The notes under the pieces are model-generated. The model searched no databases and was not told where the DNA came from. It worked only from the letters and a program-made list of their open reading frames with translations. A program made the position numbers and the translations under genes. Positions 16,074 to 25,197 of a stretch of 64,000 nucleotides of DNA are shown piece after piece. The stretch's first letter is position 1, and every line of letters starts with the position of its first letter. The stretch lies in the NCBI RefSeq assembly GCF_021390595.1, contig NZ_JAJEJR010000003.1, forward strand, positions 124,001 to 188,000, given 5' to 3'. Source of the DNA: Paraburkholderia sp. HP33-1. Lineage in GTDB: Bacteria > Pseudomonadota > Gammaproteobacteria > Burkholderiales > Burkholderiaceae.

Positions 16074-16451
16074 GTATCGCGCTGGGGCATTGAAAGTACG
16101 ATCATGGTCCCGGGCGCTTTCACGCGGGGCACCAATCACTTCGCTCATTCCGGCAAACCGGCGGACACCGGCGTTGTGGGTGAATACGAAAACGGCCCCT
16201 ACGCGGGCGTTGCCGACCAGGCCCTCAAGGGATTGGCAAGTCTGGAGCCGGCCGATGCCGATCCTGAGGAAGTAGCACGCCAGATCGTCAACGTCGTGAA
16301 TATGCCCTTCGGTAAGCGGCCGTTCCGCGTGCATGTCGATCCGTCGCAAGACGGCGCTGAAATCGTCAACGCGGTAGCGGACAGAATGCGGCGCGAGATG
16401 TATGTCGCCATTGGACTGCAGGATCTGCTGTCGCCTCGCATCGACGATTGA
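16074..16451 (+). pseudogene. C-terminal fragment of an SDR oxidoreductase
   Basis: Joined in frame to the LysR fragment, this stretch reads RWGIESTIMVPGAFTRGTNH and later VNMPFGKRPFRVHVDPSQDG, ending LLSPRIDD. These are C-terminal features of a short-chain dehydrogenase group in Burkholderia relatives. The cofactor and catalytic halves are missing. The chimera could be translated, but no start signal fits. Confidence 0.7.
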
Positions 16452-16590
16452 CGAGCCCTCGGGCCGCGCTTTTGCTTGCCGCTTTGCTCCATTTTTTGGC
16501 CTCGGCGCGGCGCCGCTTCGACCGCAGTCGCCGTTGCGCCGATCTTGCGCGGTCCCTTGCTCCAATCGCTTCGAAGATTCGCCACAGCGC

Positions 16591-16941
16591 TCAGGGGGCG
16601 TTCCCTTCCGGTGCCGGCGGCGGGTAGTACGGCTTGTAGTTGGCAGGTGGAGTCGCGGGTGGCGCCGCAAGCATCAGGCCATAGACCGGGACCCGGTGTC
16701 CGCGCGCGTACATGCACTGGATGTAGGCGGTGTCGTATTGGTACTGCGCGCCGTATCCTGAGTCGCTTGAGTGACTGGGTCCGAGCGCAAACTGGCGGCA
16801 GTCGTGGTCATCACCGAGAAACTGGTCGAAACTCTTGGTACTGCCGGGGAGCACCATCACGCTGGGGCCCGACGGCATCGCCGTACAGGCGGCCACAACG
16901 ACCGCAGCCGCCATCAGGAGGGGAACGGTACGCGGTTTCAT
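16591..16941 (-). CDS. Lipoprotein, hypothetical
   Basis: The 116-residue protein has a lipoprotein signal (MKPRTVPLLMAAAVVVAACT, lipobox VAAC). The mature part (VMVLPGSTKSFDQFLGDDHD, DTAYIQCMYARGHRVPV) resembles envelope proteins that normally carry a glycine-zipper domain. The glycine zipper is not present here, so this may be a shortened form. It starts 13 bases after the Gly/His-rich gene at 16955 and probably shares its mRNA. Function unknown. Confidence 0.72.
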   Translation of the reverse strand: MKPRTVPLLMAAAVVVAACTAMPSGPSVMVLPGSTKSFDQFLGDDHDCRQFALGPSHSSDSGYGAQYQYDTAYIQCMYARGHRVPVYGLMLAAPPATPPANYKPYYPPPAPEGNAP

Positions 16942-16954
16942 CAGTACCTCCGCA

Positions 16955-17404
16955 TTACGGCGACGGCTGGGCCGGTACCGTCTGCCAGCCGCCCGGACAG
17001 TCCTTGATGTACGGGTAGTAGCCATTGGGCTGGTCGCAGCGGTACCACCATGCGTTCGCCGACGCACCGTCCGACCCATCGCCTTGCTCGATGTATTGCG
17101 CCGCGTATTGCGCCGCGGGCGCGTAGTAGCCGGGGTAGGAAACTGGGTACGGCCAGCCGTAGTATGGATATCCCCACCAGCCCGGCCAGCCGCCGCCTAC
17201 CACGAAGGCCACGTTCCCGTGCCCATGGTGAAAGCCGTCATGGTGAAAACCGTCATGGTGGAAGAAGCCCTCATGACCATGAAAGCCGCCACCGTGCATG
17301 CCGCCCCCGCCACCATGATCGCCGGCCAGCGTCGGACCGCTGGCGGCCATCGCCGCCCCTGCCACCAGTGCCAAGGCAATCTTGCAAAGCCTGCGGCCGT
17401 TCAT
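16955..17404 (-). CDS. Secreted Gly/His/Tyr-rich protein
   Basis: A 149-residue exported protein: signal peptide (MNGRRLCKIALALVAGAAMA), then a low-complexity region of Gly and His (GGGGGMHGGGFHGHEGFFHH with GFHHD repeated), then WGYPYYGWPYPVSYPGYYAP. The C-terminus has DQPNGYYPYIKDCPGGW, a motif common in small envelope proteins of Burkholderia. His-rich stretches suggest metal binding, but this is inference. The ATG at 17404 has GGGAGA upstream. The following 260 bases to 17665 hold no clear gene. Confidence 0.78.
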   Translation of the reverse strand: MNGRRLCKIALALVAGAAMAASGPTLAGDHGGGGGMHGGGFHGHEGFFHHDGFHHDGFHHGHGNVAFVVGGGWPGWWGYPYYGWPYPVSYPGYYAPAAQYAAQYIEQGDGSDGASANAWWYRCDQPNGYYPYIKDCPGGWQTVPAQPSP

Positions 17405-17665
17405 GATGTGTCTCCCGCCTTGCTGCCTGCCGGGCGGGTCACTCGGGACCTGCGCCCGGCCATGGAGCCACTGAAAATGAGGCGTTACTACTATCACCGG
17501 CAAGACACCGGCGGTGCCTGCTGGTATGGGGCTCCGCAATATCGTAAACACCTGACAGGCCGGACTTATTCCGTCAACCGGACCCGACTTCCCATCGTGC
17601 TTTTTCTAGGCGAAGCGGCCACGCAACCAACGACGTGACGAAACCGGCAAACGCAATGCGCGCCG

Positions 17666-18928
17666 CTAGCTGCTCGCCGGTGCAAGCTCCATTCGCTTGC
17701 GCTGAAGGAACCGGCGCACAGCCGGATCGCGCTCGAGGCCGATCGCCAGATCGTACGCGTCGAGTGCTTGCGCCGTTGCGCCGGCACGCGCGAGCAGATT
17801 GGCGCGTGCGGCCCAGTATGGCTGGTAGTCGGCCAGCCGCCGATCGTCCGCGTACGGCGCAAGCGCGTCGAGCGCCGCCTGCGGGCCATCACGTTCCGCC
17901 AACGCGAGCGCGCGGTTCACCGCGACCACCGGCGACGCTGCAATGGCGAGCAACCCATCGTAGAGTTGGACGATCTCATTCCAGTTCAGGCAGCCCGTCC
18001 GGCAACGATGCACATGCGCCGACTGCAGCGCGGCCTCCAGCTGAAAGCGCCCGATTGCATTGAACGCGTTCGCGCGCCTCAGCAGTGCGTTGGCTGCGTC
18101 GATCATCGGCGCGTTCCATGTTGCCGGGTCCTGAGCCGACAGCGGCACGTAGTCACCGCCCGCATCGCGTCGCGCATCGCGCCGTGCCTGCGCAAACAGC
18201 ATCAACGCGAGCAGACCAAGCGCCTCTGGTTCCTCGGGAAGCAGTTCGACGAGCAGGTGCGCGAGATACAGCGCCTCGTCAACGAGGTCGCGCCGCTCCG
18301 TATCGCCGCCGACTGGGTCCGTCCAACCTTCCGCATACACCGCATAGACTGCTTCAAGCACCGCGGCAAGCCGGTCGGGCAGTTCCTCGCGCTCGGGTAC
18401 GCTGAACGGAATGCCCGCTTCGCGGATCTTGGTCTTCGCCCGCACGAGGCGTTTGCTCATCGCGGCGGGCGACATCAGGAATGCCGATGCAATCGCCTTC
18501 GCTTCCAGCCCCAACACCACTTGCAGCATCAGCGGGGTGCGAATCGCCGCCTCGAGCGCGGGGTGCGTGCACGCGAACAGCAGCGCAAGCCGCCGGTCGG
18601 GCAAAGCGCCTGCTTCATACTCGTCGATCTCGTCGGCGAGGATCAGGAGCTGGTTCGCAACCTGGTCGCCGGCCTGACGATGGCGCGCGCCATCGATCGC
18701 CCGACGGCGCGCAACCGTCATCAGCCACGCTTCGGGACTCGCGGGGCAGCCGTGCTTCGGCCAGTCGGCGAGCGCCGCCGCGAATGCGTCGGCGAGCGCG
18801 TCCTCGGCCGCGGCGACGTCGCGCGTGCGCATCGCCAGCAGCGCGACGAGCTTGCCGTAGCTGCGGCGGGCGACCGCCTCGGCAATCGAACGCGCGGCGC
18901 CGTCACCGGCGCCGCCGGACGAACTCAT
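17666..18928 (-). CDS. ECF42-type sigma factor with C-terminal extension
   Basis: The 420-residue protein starts with sigma region 2 (SYGKLVALLAMRTRDVAAAE, DALADAFAAALADWP, AWLMTVARRRAIDGAR). Region 4 follows (VVLGLEAKAIASAFLMSP, AAMSKRLVRAKTKIREAG). A long helical repeat extension then runs to the end (VNRALALAERDGPQAALDAL). This layout with a neighbouring DGPF/YCII gene is the ECF42 group, in which the extension rather than an anti-sigma factor is thought to control activity. Its ATG overlaps the YCII stop codon by four bases (ATGA), so the two are coupled. Confidence 0.93.
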   Translation of the reverse strand: MSSSGGAGDGAARSIAEAVARRSYGKLVALLAMRTRDVAAAEDALADAFAAALADWPKHGCPASPEAWLMTVARRRAIDGARHRQAGDQVANQLLILADEIDEYEAGALPDRRLALLFACTHPALEAAIRTPLMLQVVLGLEAKAIASAFLMSPAAMSKRLVRAKTKIREAGIPFSVPEREELPDRLAAVLEAVYAVYAEGWTDPVGGDTERRDLVDEALYLAHLLVELLPEEPEALGLLALMLFAQARRDARRDAGGDYVPLSAQDPATWNAPMIDAANALLRRANAFNAIGRFQLEAALQSAHVHRCRTGCLNWNEIVQLYDGLLAIAASPVVAVNRALALAERDGPQAALDALAPYADDRRLADYQPYWAARANLLARAGATAQALDAYDLAIGLERDPAVRRFLQRKRMELAPASS

Positions 18929-19293
18929 GCTGATGGCGCTTCGTAGGGAGCGGTCCAGACCGGGCGCACCTCCATGATGCCGTGCGCCGCGCCCGGACAA
19001 CGCGACGCCCACGTCATCGCCGCGTCCAGGTTGGGCACGTCGATCAGGTAGTAGCCGGCGAGTTGCTCCTTCGAATCGGAATACGGTCCGTCAAGCACCT
19101 GCGGCTTGCCGTCGACGAGCCGCACCGTGGTGGCCGTGTTCGAGTGCTGCAGCCGGTTGGCGCCCGCCAGAGCCCCCGCTTTTTTCAACGATTCGGTGTA
19201 AGCGTGATAGGCGGCAACGCCTTGTTGCCGCTCGCTGTCGGTCATCTTGTTCCAGCTGTTTTCTTCCGAGTAGATCATCAACAGGTATTCCAT
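18925..19293 (-). CDS. YCII/DGPF-family protein
   Basis: A 122-residue YCII-related protein (MEYLLMIYSEENSW, YTESLKKAGALAGANRLQ) with the family tetrad as DGPY (VLDGPYSDSKEQLAGYYLID). The start at 19293 has GGAGG five bases upstream; another ATG five codons earlier is less well placed. It is the usual partner of ECF42 sigma factors and is translationally coupled to the next gene. Its biochemical role is unknown. Confidence 0.9.
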   Translation of the reverse strand: MEYLLMIYSEENSWNKMTDSERQQGVAAYHAYTESLKKAGALAGANRLQHSNTATTVRLVDGKPQVLDGPYSDSKEQLAGYYLIDVPNLDAAMTWASRCPGAAHGIMEVRPVWTAPYEAPSA

Positions 19294-19519
19294 TTGAGCC
19301 TCCGTCATGGGGTTGAGGCGGATGAATTGAATCGGGCCGCCATCACAATGACGCGCAGGCCGCATGCTGATGGACAGGTGGCGCCAAAAAAAATCGCGGA
19401 CGGCCGCTGAAACCCACGCTGCATTGGAAAAAGACGTTTGGATTCAAGCCAGTTCGAGCGCGTTTCTCAAGCCATTGTCTGGCGGGCGACGCGCCTTGTC
19501 GACCTGTCCGATCCTGTCT

Positions 19520-21331
19520 TCACGCAGAGTCGACGTGATCGCGCACTGCGCCGCGCTGCTCCGTCTGCCCTGGCGTCTCGCCGAACTGCAGCGCGGCAAG
19601 CTGTGCATAGAGCGGCGAGGCCTGAAGGAGATCGGCGTGTCGGCCCTGCGCGACGATGCGGCCTTGTTCCAGCACGACAATGCGGTCAGCTTGCTGCACT
19701 GTAGCGAGACGGTGCGCGATGACCAGCGTGGTGCGATTCTGCGCGGCATTGTCTAGCGCCCGTTGCACCAGTCGTTCGCTGGCGGCGTCGAGCGCACTGG
19801 TGGCCTCGTCGAGCAGCAGGACGGATGGATTCTTCAGGATCGCGCGCGCAATCGCGATGCGCTGCCGCTGTCCACCAGAAAGCCGCACCCCGCGCTCGCC
19901 GAGAAATGTGTCGTAGCCTTGCGGCAGTTCTTCGATAAAGCCGGCCGCGGCGGCCATTTCGGCGGCCTGCTGAACCTGACCGAGCGTGGATTCGGGTGCG
20001 CCGTAGCGGATGTTGTCGAGCACGCTCCCGGAGAAGATCACCGACTCCTGCAGTACCACCCCGACTTCCCGGCGCAACTCCGCAAGCGGCACTTGCCGTG
20101 TCGGGACGCCGTTGATCAGAATGCTGCCGGCCTGCGGGTCGTAAAAGCGCAGCAGCAGTTGGAACAGAGTGGTCTTGCCGGCGCCGGACGGTCCGACCAA
20201 TGCGACATGCTCGCCCGGGCGGATATCGAGCGACAAACCGGAAAGCGCGGCGATGCCGGGGCGCGACGGATACGAAAAGCTGACGTTGTCGAAGCGGATG
20301 CCGTCCCCCTGCGTCGGCAACCGGGCGGCGGCCTCGGCCTGCGCCACCGGCGAGCGCGCTGCCAGTAGTTGCAGCAGTCGCTCAGTGGCGCCGGCAGCCC
20401 GCTGCAGATCGCCCCACACCTCGGCGACTGCCCCCACTGCTCCGGCGGTGACCACCGCGTAGAGGATGAACTGGGACAATTGGCCAGCCGTCATGTGCCC
20501 GGCCAGCACTGCCTGCGCGCCGAGCCACAGCACGAAGACGATCGCCGCGAACACCAGCACGATGACCACGGCGGTCAGCCAGGCGCGCGCCCGAATGCGC
20601 GTGAGTGCCGTCTCGAATGCGCTTTCCACCCTGCCGGCGAACCGCTGCGCCTCGCGGGTCTCCTGCGAAAACGATTGCACGGTCGGCATGGCATTGAGCA
20701 CCTCCCCCGCCAAAGCGCTAGCGTTCGCCACCTTGTCCTGGCTCGCACGCGAGAGTCTGCGCACGCGCCGCCCGAAAATGACGATGGGTGCGACCACCAC
20801 GACCAGCGTGGCCATGATGTAGCCCGACAGCACCGGGCTCGTCACGGCCAGCATCGCCACGCCCCCGGTAAGCAGGAAGAAGTTGCGCAAGCCCATCGAC
20901 AGACTGGTGCCCACCACCGTCTGGATCAACGTGGTGTCGGTGGTCAGTCGCGAGAGCACCTCGCCGCTCTGCGTGGTCTCGAAGAATTGCGGACTCATCC
21001 CCAGCACGTGCTCGTAGACCGCCTTGCGCAAGTCCGCCGTGACCCGCTCGCCGAGCCACGACACCAGATAGAAGCGTAGCGCCGTGGCCCCGGCCAGCAC
21101 CAACGAAACGGCCAATAGCGCGAGGAAATAGCGATCGATGTGCGCCCGGTTGCCGCCGGCGAAGCCCCGGTCGATCAGATATCTGAACGTCACCGGCAAC
21201 GCCAGCGTCGCACCCGCCGACGTCACCAGCGCCATGAAGGCAAGCGCCCAGCGTCCGGCATAACGGCGCAGAAAGGGCAACAGGGCAAACAGCGGACTGA
21301 TACGCGCAGTAGACGGGGCGACATCTGGCAT
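19520..21331 (-). CDS. ABC exporter, fused membrane and ATPase domains
   Basis: The 603-residue half-transporter has six membrane helices in residues about 20-330 and an ATPase domain after that. Walker A is GPSGAGKTT (380-388), the signature RLSGGQRQRIAIARAI, Walker B VLLLDEATSALD, and the switch His is in VIAHRLATV. It resembles MsbA/LmrA-like exporters, which work as homodimers to move lipids or drugs outward. The frame is open 101 codons upstream, but the membrane domain begins only after MPDVAPSTARISPL, so the ATG at 21331 is chosen. Substrate unknown. Confidence 0.93.
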   Translation of the reverse strand: MPDVAPSTARISPLFALLPFLRRYAGRWALAFMALVTSAGATLALPVTFRYLIDRGFAGGNRAHIDRYFLALLAVSLVLAGATALRFYLVSWLGERVTADLRKAVYEHVLGMSPQFFETTQSGEVLSRLTTDTTLIQTVVGTSLSMGLRNFFLLTGGVAMLAVTSPVLSGYIMATLVVVVAPIVIFGRRVRRLSRASQDKVANASALAGEVLNAMPTVQSFSQETREAQRFAGRVESAFETALTRIRARAWLTAVVIVLVFAAIVFVLWLGAQAVLAGHMTAGQLSQFILYAVVTAGAVGAVAEVWGDLQRAAGATERLLQLLAARSPVAQAEAAARLPTQGDGIRFDNVSFSYPSRPGIAALSGLSLDIRPGEHVALVGPSGAGKTTLFQLLLRFYDPQAGSILINGVPTRQVPLAELRREVGVVLQESVIFSGSVLDNIRYGAPESTLGQVQQAAEMAAAAGFIEELPQGYDTFLGERGVRLSGGQRQRIAIARAILKNPSVLLLDEATSALDAASERLVQRALDNAAQNRTTLVIAHRLATVQQADRIVVLEQGRIVAQGRHADLLQASPLYAQLAALQFGETPGQTEQRGAVRDHVDSA

Positions 21332-21499
21332 GAGGGTTCCTGAGCGGCTTGTGAATCCCCTTGATTGTGCCAGTCCCGCTGACTCGAAGTGAGTCCGTCT
21401 GCAAGACTGAGCGCCGCTCAGCGATCCGCGTCTGCATGCTTGCTGCGACACCGCGTCTGTATCAAGATCAAGTCGCCTCATGAGGAACAGACGACTCCT

Positions 21500-21709
21500 A
21501 TGACAGACGATCCCAATTCCGATCCTGATTCCGATGCCGACAAACTGAAAGGCCCCGGCGGCATGACGTTGCGGCAGATCCACGAACAGGTGCGAAAGAG
21601 CGCCGAGCGCGACCGCAAAGCGCAGGCTGCGCACGACTCATCCGCGCCGCCGCAGAGCCGGTGGCAACGGTGGGTGCGCTATGTATGGGGCCGCAGCGGG
21701 CGTCGCTGA
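21500..21709 (+). CDS. Small hypothetical protein
   Basis: A 69-residue polar protein (MTDDPNSDPDSDADKLKGPG, MTLRQIHEQVRKSAERDRKA) with a basic Trp-containing tail (RWQRWVRYVWGRSGRR) that could touch a membrane. GAGGAA precedes the ATG. It is divergent from the ABC exporter. I do not recognise a family. The 186 bases up to the next gene show nothing else. Confidence 0.6.
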   Translation: MTDDPNSDPDSDADKLKGPGGMTLRQIHEQVRKSAERDRKAQAAHDSSAPPQSRWQRWVRYVWGRSGRR

Positions 21710-21895
21710 CTACGACAAGCCACCGGCGCAGCGCTATGCGAACTCACGCCATGTTTGTGTGCGCCAAAGAACAGAGAGTCGGGGTATCCACGGTGTCAAC
21801 GGGCTAACGGCGTGAGCTACGATCAATAGGGTCAAAAGCGCGGCGACGACAGCGCCGCAGCGCGAACCTTCCGACCACCAACAGGAGATGGTCCG

Positions 21896-22420
21896 ATGCA
21901 AAACCTCGTCCAGATCGCATGCGTGGCCTGCCTCGCCATAGCGACCGCTGCAGCGGCGCAACCCCCCGCGTCTCAACCCTCTGCGGGCGGGACGCCCGAC
22001 AAGATCCCATTCGACATTCCCTATGGCACTGCAATCGGTGTAGACGCCGCGAAGAAGCTGCTCTCGATTGCAGAAGCAGAAGCGAAGCGGCGCGATTGGA
22101 AAATGAACATAGCTGTTGTCGATCCGAATGGCGACCTCCTTGCGTTTGAACGAATGGACGGCGCGCAGTACGCATCGATTGAGGTATCGCAGAGGAAAGC
22201 CAGTACATCAGCACGATTTCGTCGCGAAACCCGGGTCTTCTACAACCAGTTCGAGGCCGGACATGCTTACATCGGTACGCTGGAGCCGGGACTGGTCGCG
22301 TCGCCGGGAGGATTTCCGCTTATAGAGGGAGGAAAGGTGGTCGGCGCGATCGGATGCAGTGGCGGCACGGGCGACCAGGACGCCGCGGTGTGCAAGGTTG
22401 CCGCTGACACGATCAAATAG
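21896..22420 (+). CDS. GlcG/HbpS-family heme-binding-like protein
   Basis: The 174-residue protein has a signal peptide (VQIACVACLAIATAAAAQPP), then the GlcG/HbpS domain: AIGVDAAKKLLSIAEAEA, MNIAVVDPNGDLLAFERMDG and PLIEGGKVVGAIGCSGGTGD. Family members bind heme or small ligands in the periplasm or outside the cell; their roles vary. AGGAGA precedes the ATG. It stands alone, with 273 bases before the sulfur operon. Confidence 0.88.
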   Translation: MQNLVQIACVACLAIATAAAAQPPASQPSAGGTPDKIPFDIPYGTAIGVDAAKKLLSIAEAEAKRRDWKMNIAVVDPNGDLLAFERMDGAQYASIEVSQRKASTSARFRRETRVFYNQFEAGHAYIGTLEPGLVASPGGFPLIEGGKVVGAIGCSGGTGDQDAAVCKVAADTIK

Positions 22421-22565
22421 TGCCGTGCACCTTCCAGACAACTTTTCATCGGGCGAACTTATTGCCGTTATCAGCAGAGAGCGGCTAGCGTCGCATGAAG
22501 CCGACGCATTGGCCTGAAAGATCAACACCCGCCTACGCCCCTAACAAGCACGCCCTATATCTTTA

Positions 22566-22584
22566 GCTAAATCTAATATTTAGC
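22566..22584. promoter_or_regulatory. AT-rich dyad upstream of sulfur operon
   Basis: GCTAAAT and ATTTAGC form a perfect 7-base inverted repeat with a 5-base spacer, 110 bases before the flavin monooxygenase start. The local sequence is AT-rich in an otherwise GC-rich region. It is a candidate operator for a sulfur-control regulator such as a CysB/Cbl-type LysR protein; none is encoded nearby. Confidence 0.45.
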
Positions 22585-22693
22585 GTTCGCATAACCCGGT
22601 GTTAGCCTGAATTCATCGCACAGGCGTGCACCGCGTCACGTCTGCTTCTGCTTCCATTTCTCCATAGAAACGAATATCCGGAAAGGAGCTATC

Positions 22694-23770
22694 GTGAGCG
22701 TCGAATTCATCGGCATGATCCAGCAACGCAAGGTCTCGGAGACGCATGCTCCGCAAGGCCCCGCGATCGATACCGACTACGTGCGCGTTTTCGCCCAGGC
22801 GCATGAGAACGCGGGCTTCGACCGCATCCTCGTACCCCACGGTTCGACCAGCGCCGACGCGACCATCACGATCGCCTACGCCGCGAGCGTGACGTCGCGC
22901 GTGCACTTCATGCTCGCGCATCGGCCGGGCTTCGTCGCGCCGACACTCGCGGCAAGACAGATTGCGACGCTCGATCACTTCTCCGGCGGCCGCCTCGCCG
23001 TGCATTTCATCTCCGGCGGCAGCGACGAAGAGCAGCGGCGCGACGGCGACTTCCTGAGCCATGACGAGCGCTACGCGCGCACCGACGAGTATTTGCAGAT
23101 CCTGCGCCGTCTCTGGACCGAAGCGGGTCCGTTCGATCACGAGGGCCGTTTTTACCGCTTCGAAAAGGCGTTCTCCGAAGTCAAACCGAAACAGACGCCA
23201 CACGTGCCGATCTATTTCGGCGGCGCATCGGCACCTGCGCTCGCAGTCGCGGGCAAGCACGCGGACGTCTACGCGCTGTGGGGCGAATCGAAACAGCAGG
23301 TCCACGAGCAGATCAGGCGCGTGCAAGCCGAAGCCGCGAAACACGGCCGTAGCGTGCGCTTCTCGGTGTCGTTCCGGCCGATCCTCGCGTCGACTGAAAA
23401 AGCCGCATGGGAACGCGCCGAACACATTCTCGACGAGACGCGCCGGCTTCGCGTCGAGCAAGGCTTCGCGCGTGGCGGTCCGCAACAGAGCGAAGGCGCG
23501 CGGCGTCTGCTTGCAGCTGCCGGCGACGGCGTGCACGCGGACGAGCGGCTGTGGACCGCGGTCGCCAAAGAGATCGGCGGCCGTTCGAATTCGACCGCGC
23601 TCGTCGGCACACCGGCGCAGGTCGCGCAAACGCTCGCCGAATATCACGCGCTGGGCGTCACGACGTTCCTGATCCGCGGCTTCGATCCGCTCGAAGACGC
23701 GATCGACTACGGCCGTGAACTGATCCCCGCGACGCGCGAACTGACGTCGCGCGCACGCCACGCGGCGTAA
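22694..23770 (+). CDS. SsuD-like FMN-dependent monooxygenase
   Basis: A 358-residue member of the bacterial luciferase-like flavin monooxygenases, close to alkanesulfonate monooxygenases. Family segments include ATLDHFSGGRLAVHFISGGS, SHDERYARTDEYLQILRRLW, VPIYFGGASAPALAVAGKHA and ALVGTPAQVAQTLAEYHALG. With reduced FMN and oxygen such enzymes split a C-S bond and release sulfite for cysteine synthesis. It has a GTG start with AAGGAG upstream. It is the first gene of a six-gene operon whose later genes are mostly sulfur-related. No flavin reductase is in the operon, so FMNH2 must come from elsewhere. Confidence 0.92.
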   Translation: MSVEFIGMIQQRKVSETHAPQGPAIDTDYVRVFAQAHENAGFDRILVPHGSTSADATITIAYAASVTSRVHFMLAHRPGFVAPTLAARQIATLDHFSGGRLAVHFISGGSDEEQRRDGDFLSHDERYARTDEYLQILRRLWTEAGPFDHEGRFYRFEKAFSEVKPKQTPHVPIYFGGASAPALAVAGKHADVYALWGESKQQVHEQIRRVQAEAAKHGRSVRFSVSFRPILASTEKAAWERAEHILDETRRLRVEQGFARGGPQQSEGARRLLAAAGDGVHADERLWTAVAKEIGGRSNSTALVGTPAQVAQTLAEYHALGVTTFLIRGFDPLEDAIDYGRELIPATRELTSRARHAA

Positions 23771-23788
23771 CGCGAGCGCGACGACACC

Positions 23789-24604
23789 ATGAGCACCGTA
23801 CTCGCCGATACGCGTTCGCCTGCATTTCGTCCCACGCCGCTACGCAAATTCTGGTTCGACGACGACGCCGAGCCGCCCCGCTCGCTCGCGCAAGAGCGCT
23901 TGCACCGGCAGCAGCGTCTTGCCGGCGCATTCCGTCTGTTCGCGCGTTACGGCTTCGCGCAGGGTCTGGCGGGTCACATCACCGCGCGCGATCCCGAATG
24001 GACCGATCATTTCTGGGTCAATCCGCTTGGCCGGCATTTCGGCCGCATCCGCGTGTCGGATCTGTTGCTCGTCAACAGTCACGGCGAGATCGTGATCGGC
24101 GACGCTCCGGTGAATCAGGCCGCGTTCGCGATTCATGCGGCGATTCACGAGGCACGGTCCGACGTGGTGGCCGCCGCGCATACCCATTCGCTGTATGGCA
24201 AGGCATGGTCGACGCTCGGACGCAAGCTCGATCCATTGACGCAAGACTCCTGCGCTTTCTACGAAGACCATGCGCTGTTCGACGACTTTCGCGGCGTCGT
24301 GCTCGACACCACCGAAGGCGCACGCATTGCAGACGCACTCGGGTCGCACAAGGCCGTGATCCTGAAGAACCACGGCATCCTCACGGCCGGTCCTTCCGTG
24401 GAAGCCGCCGCATGGTGGTACATCGCGTTCGACAACGCGTGCCATGCCCAACTGCTCGCACAGGCGGCCGGCACGCCGCAACCGATCCCGCACGACATGG
24501 CGGCCCTCACGCATCAGCAGGTCGGCCGCGCGAACGGCGCACGACATGCGTTCGATAGCCTCTATGAAGGGCTCGTCGAGGCCGAACCAGAGCTGCTCGA
24601 CTGA
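23789..24604 (+). CDS. Class II aldolase/adducin-family protein
   Basis: A 271-residue protein of the class II aldolase family. The metal-binding histidines are visible in VVAAAHTHSLYGKAWSTLG and VILKNHGILTAG. The surrounding segments (GHITARDPEWTDHFWVNPLG, SDLLLVNSHGEIVIGDAPVN) are typical of the Zn-dependent members. They cleave or rearrange hydroxy-carbonyl compounds, so it may process the carbon part left after C-S cleavage. It lies 18 bases after the monooxygenase, and its stop overlaps the start of the cupin gene. Confidence 0.9.
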   Translation: MSTVLADTRSPAFRPTPLRKFWFDDDAEPPRSLAQERLHRQQRLAGAFRLFARYGFAQGLAGHITARDPEWTDHFWVNPLGRHFGRIRVSDLLLVNSHGEIVIGDAPVNQAAFAIHAAIHEARSDVVAAAHTHSLYGKAWSTLGRKLDPLTQDSCAFYEDHALFDDFRGVVLDTTEGARIADALGSHKAVILKNHGILTAGPSVEAAAWWYIAFDNACHAQLLAQAAGTPQPIPHDMAALTHQQVGRANGARHAFDSLYEGLVEAEPELLD

Positions 24605-25197
24605 TGGCCATTCATAGACTGCGCCGTTTTGTTGGCGAAATTGCGCACCTCGTCGATTCAGGCGTGAACGAAGCCGGGTTGCTCGAACAGGGCGCGCACG
24701 CATTGCGCGAGCTAATCCGTGTCGACGACTGGCTACCGGACGCTTATCTGCAACCGTCCGTCGAGCGCTATCAGCAATTCCTGTTGTATGCCGATGCTCG
24801 CCAGCGCTTTAGCGTCGTCAGCTTCGTGTGGGGACCGGGACAGCAGACGCCGATTCACGACCACACGGTTTGGGGCTTGATCGGTGTGCTGCGCGGCGCC
24901 GAACTCGCCGCGCCGTACGCGCGCAACGACGACGGCACGCTGCGTCAGACGGGTGCCGAAGTGCGCCTCGAAGCGGGCGACGTCGAAGCGGTGTCACCGG
25001 GGATCGGCGATATTCATCGCGTGCGCAATGCGTATGACGACCGCACGTCGATCAGCATCCACGTGTATGGCGCGAACATCGGCGCGGTGCGCCGCTCGAC
25101 CTATACGCCCGACGGCCTCGCCAAGCCCTTCATCTCCGGTTACTCGAACGACGCGCTCCCCAACCTGTGGGACCTCAGCAAGGAACAGCACCCCTGA
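24604..25197 (+). CDS. Cysteine-dioxygenase-type thiol dioxygenase
   Basis: A 197-residue cupin of the cysteine dioxygenase family. The three iron ligands are visible: His85 and His87 in TPIHDHTVWG, and His138 in GDIHRVRN. Such enzymes add two oxygens to a thiol, giving a sulfinic acid (cysteine sulfinate or 3-sulfinopropionate). In this operon it could oxidise a thiol product so that sulfite can be released, which is inference. Its ATG overlaps the aldolase stop (TGATG), and its own stop overlaps the rhodanese start in the same way. Confidence 0.92.
   Translation: MAIHRLRRFVGEIAHLVDSGVNEAGLLEQGAHALRELIRVDDWLPDAYLQPSVERYQQFLLYADARQRFSVVSFVWGPGQQTPIHDHTVWGLIGVLRGAELAAPYARNDDGTLRQTGAEVRLEAGDVEAVSPGIGDIHRVRNAYDDRTSISIHVYGANIGAVRRSTYTPDGLAKPFISGYSNDALPNLWDLSKEQHP

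Noticed and set aside
17768-18946. 392-codon forward frame
   Set aside because: It is the shadow of the ECF42 sigma gene on the other strand, which has clear sigma domains.
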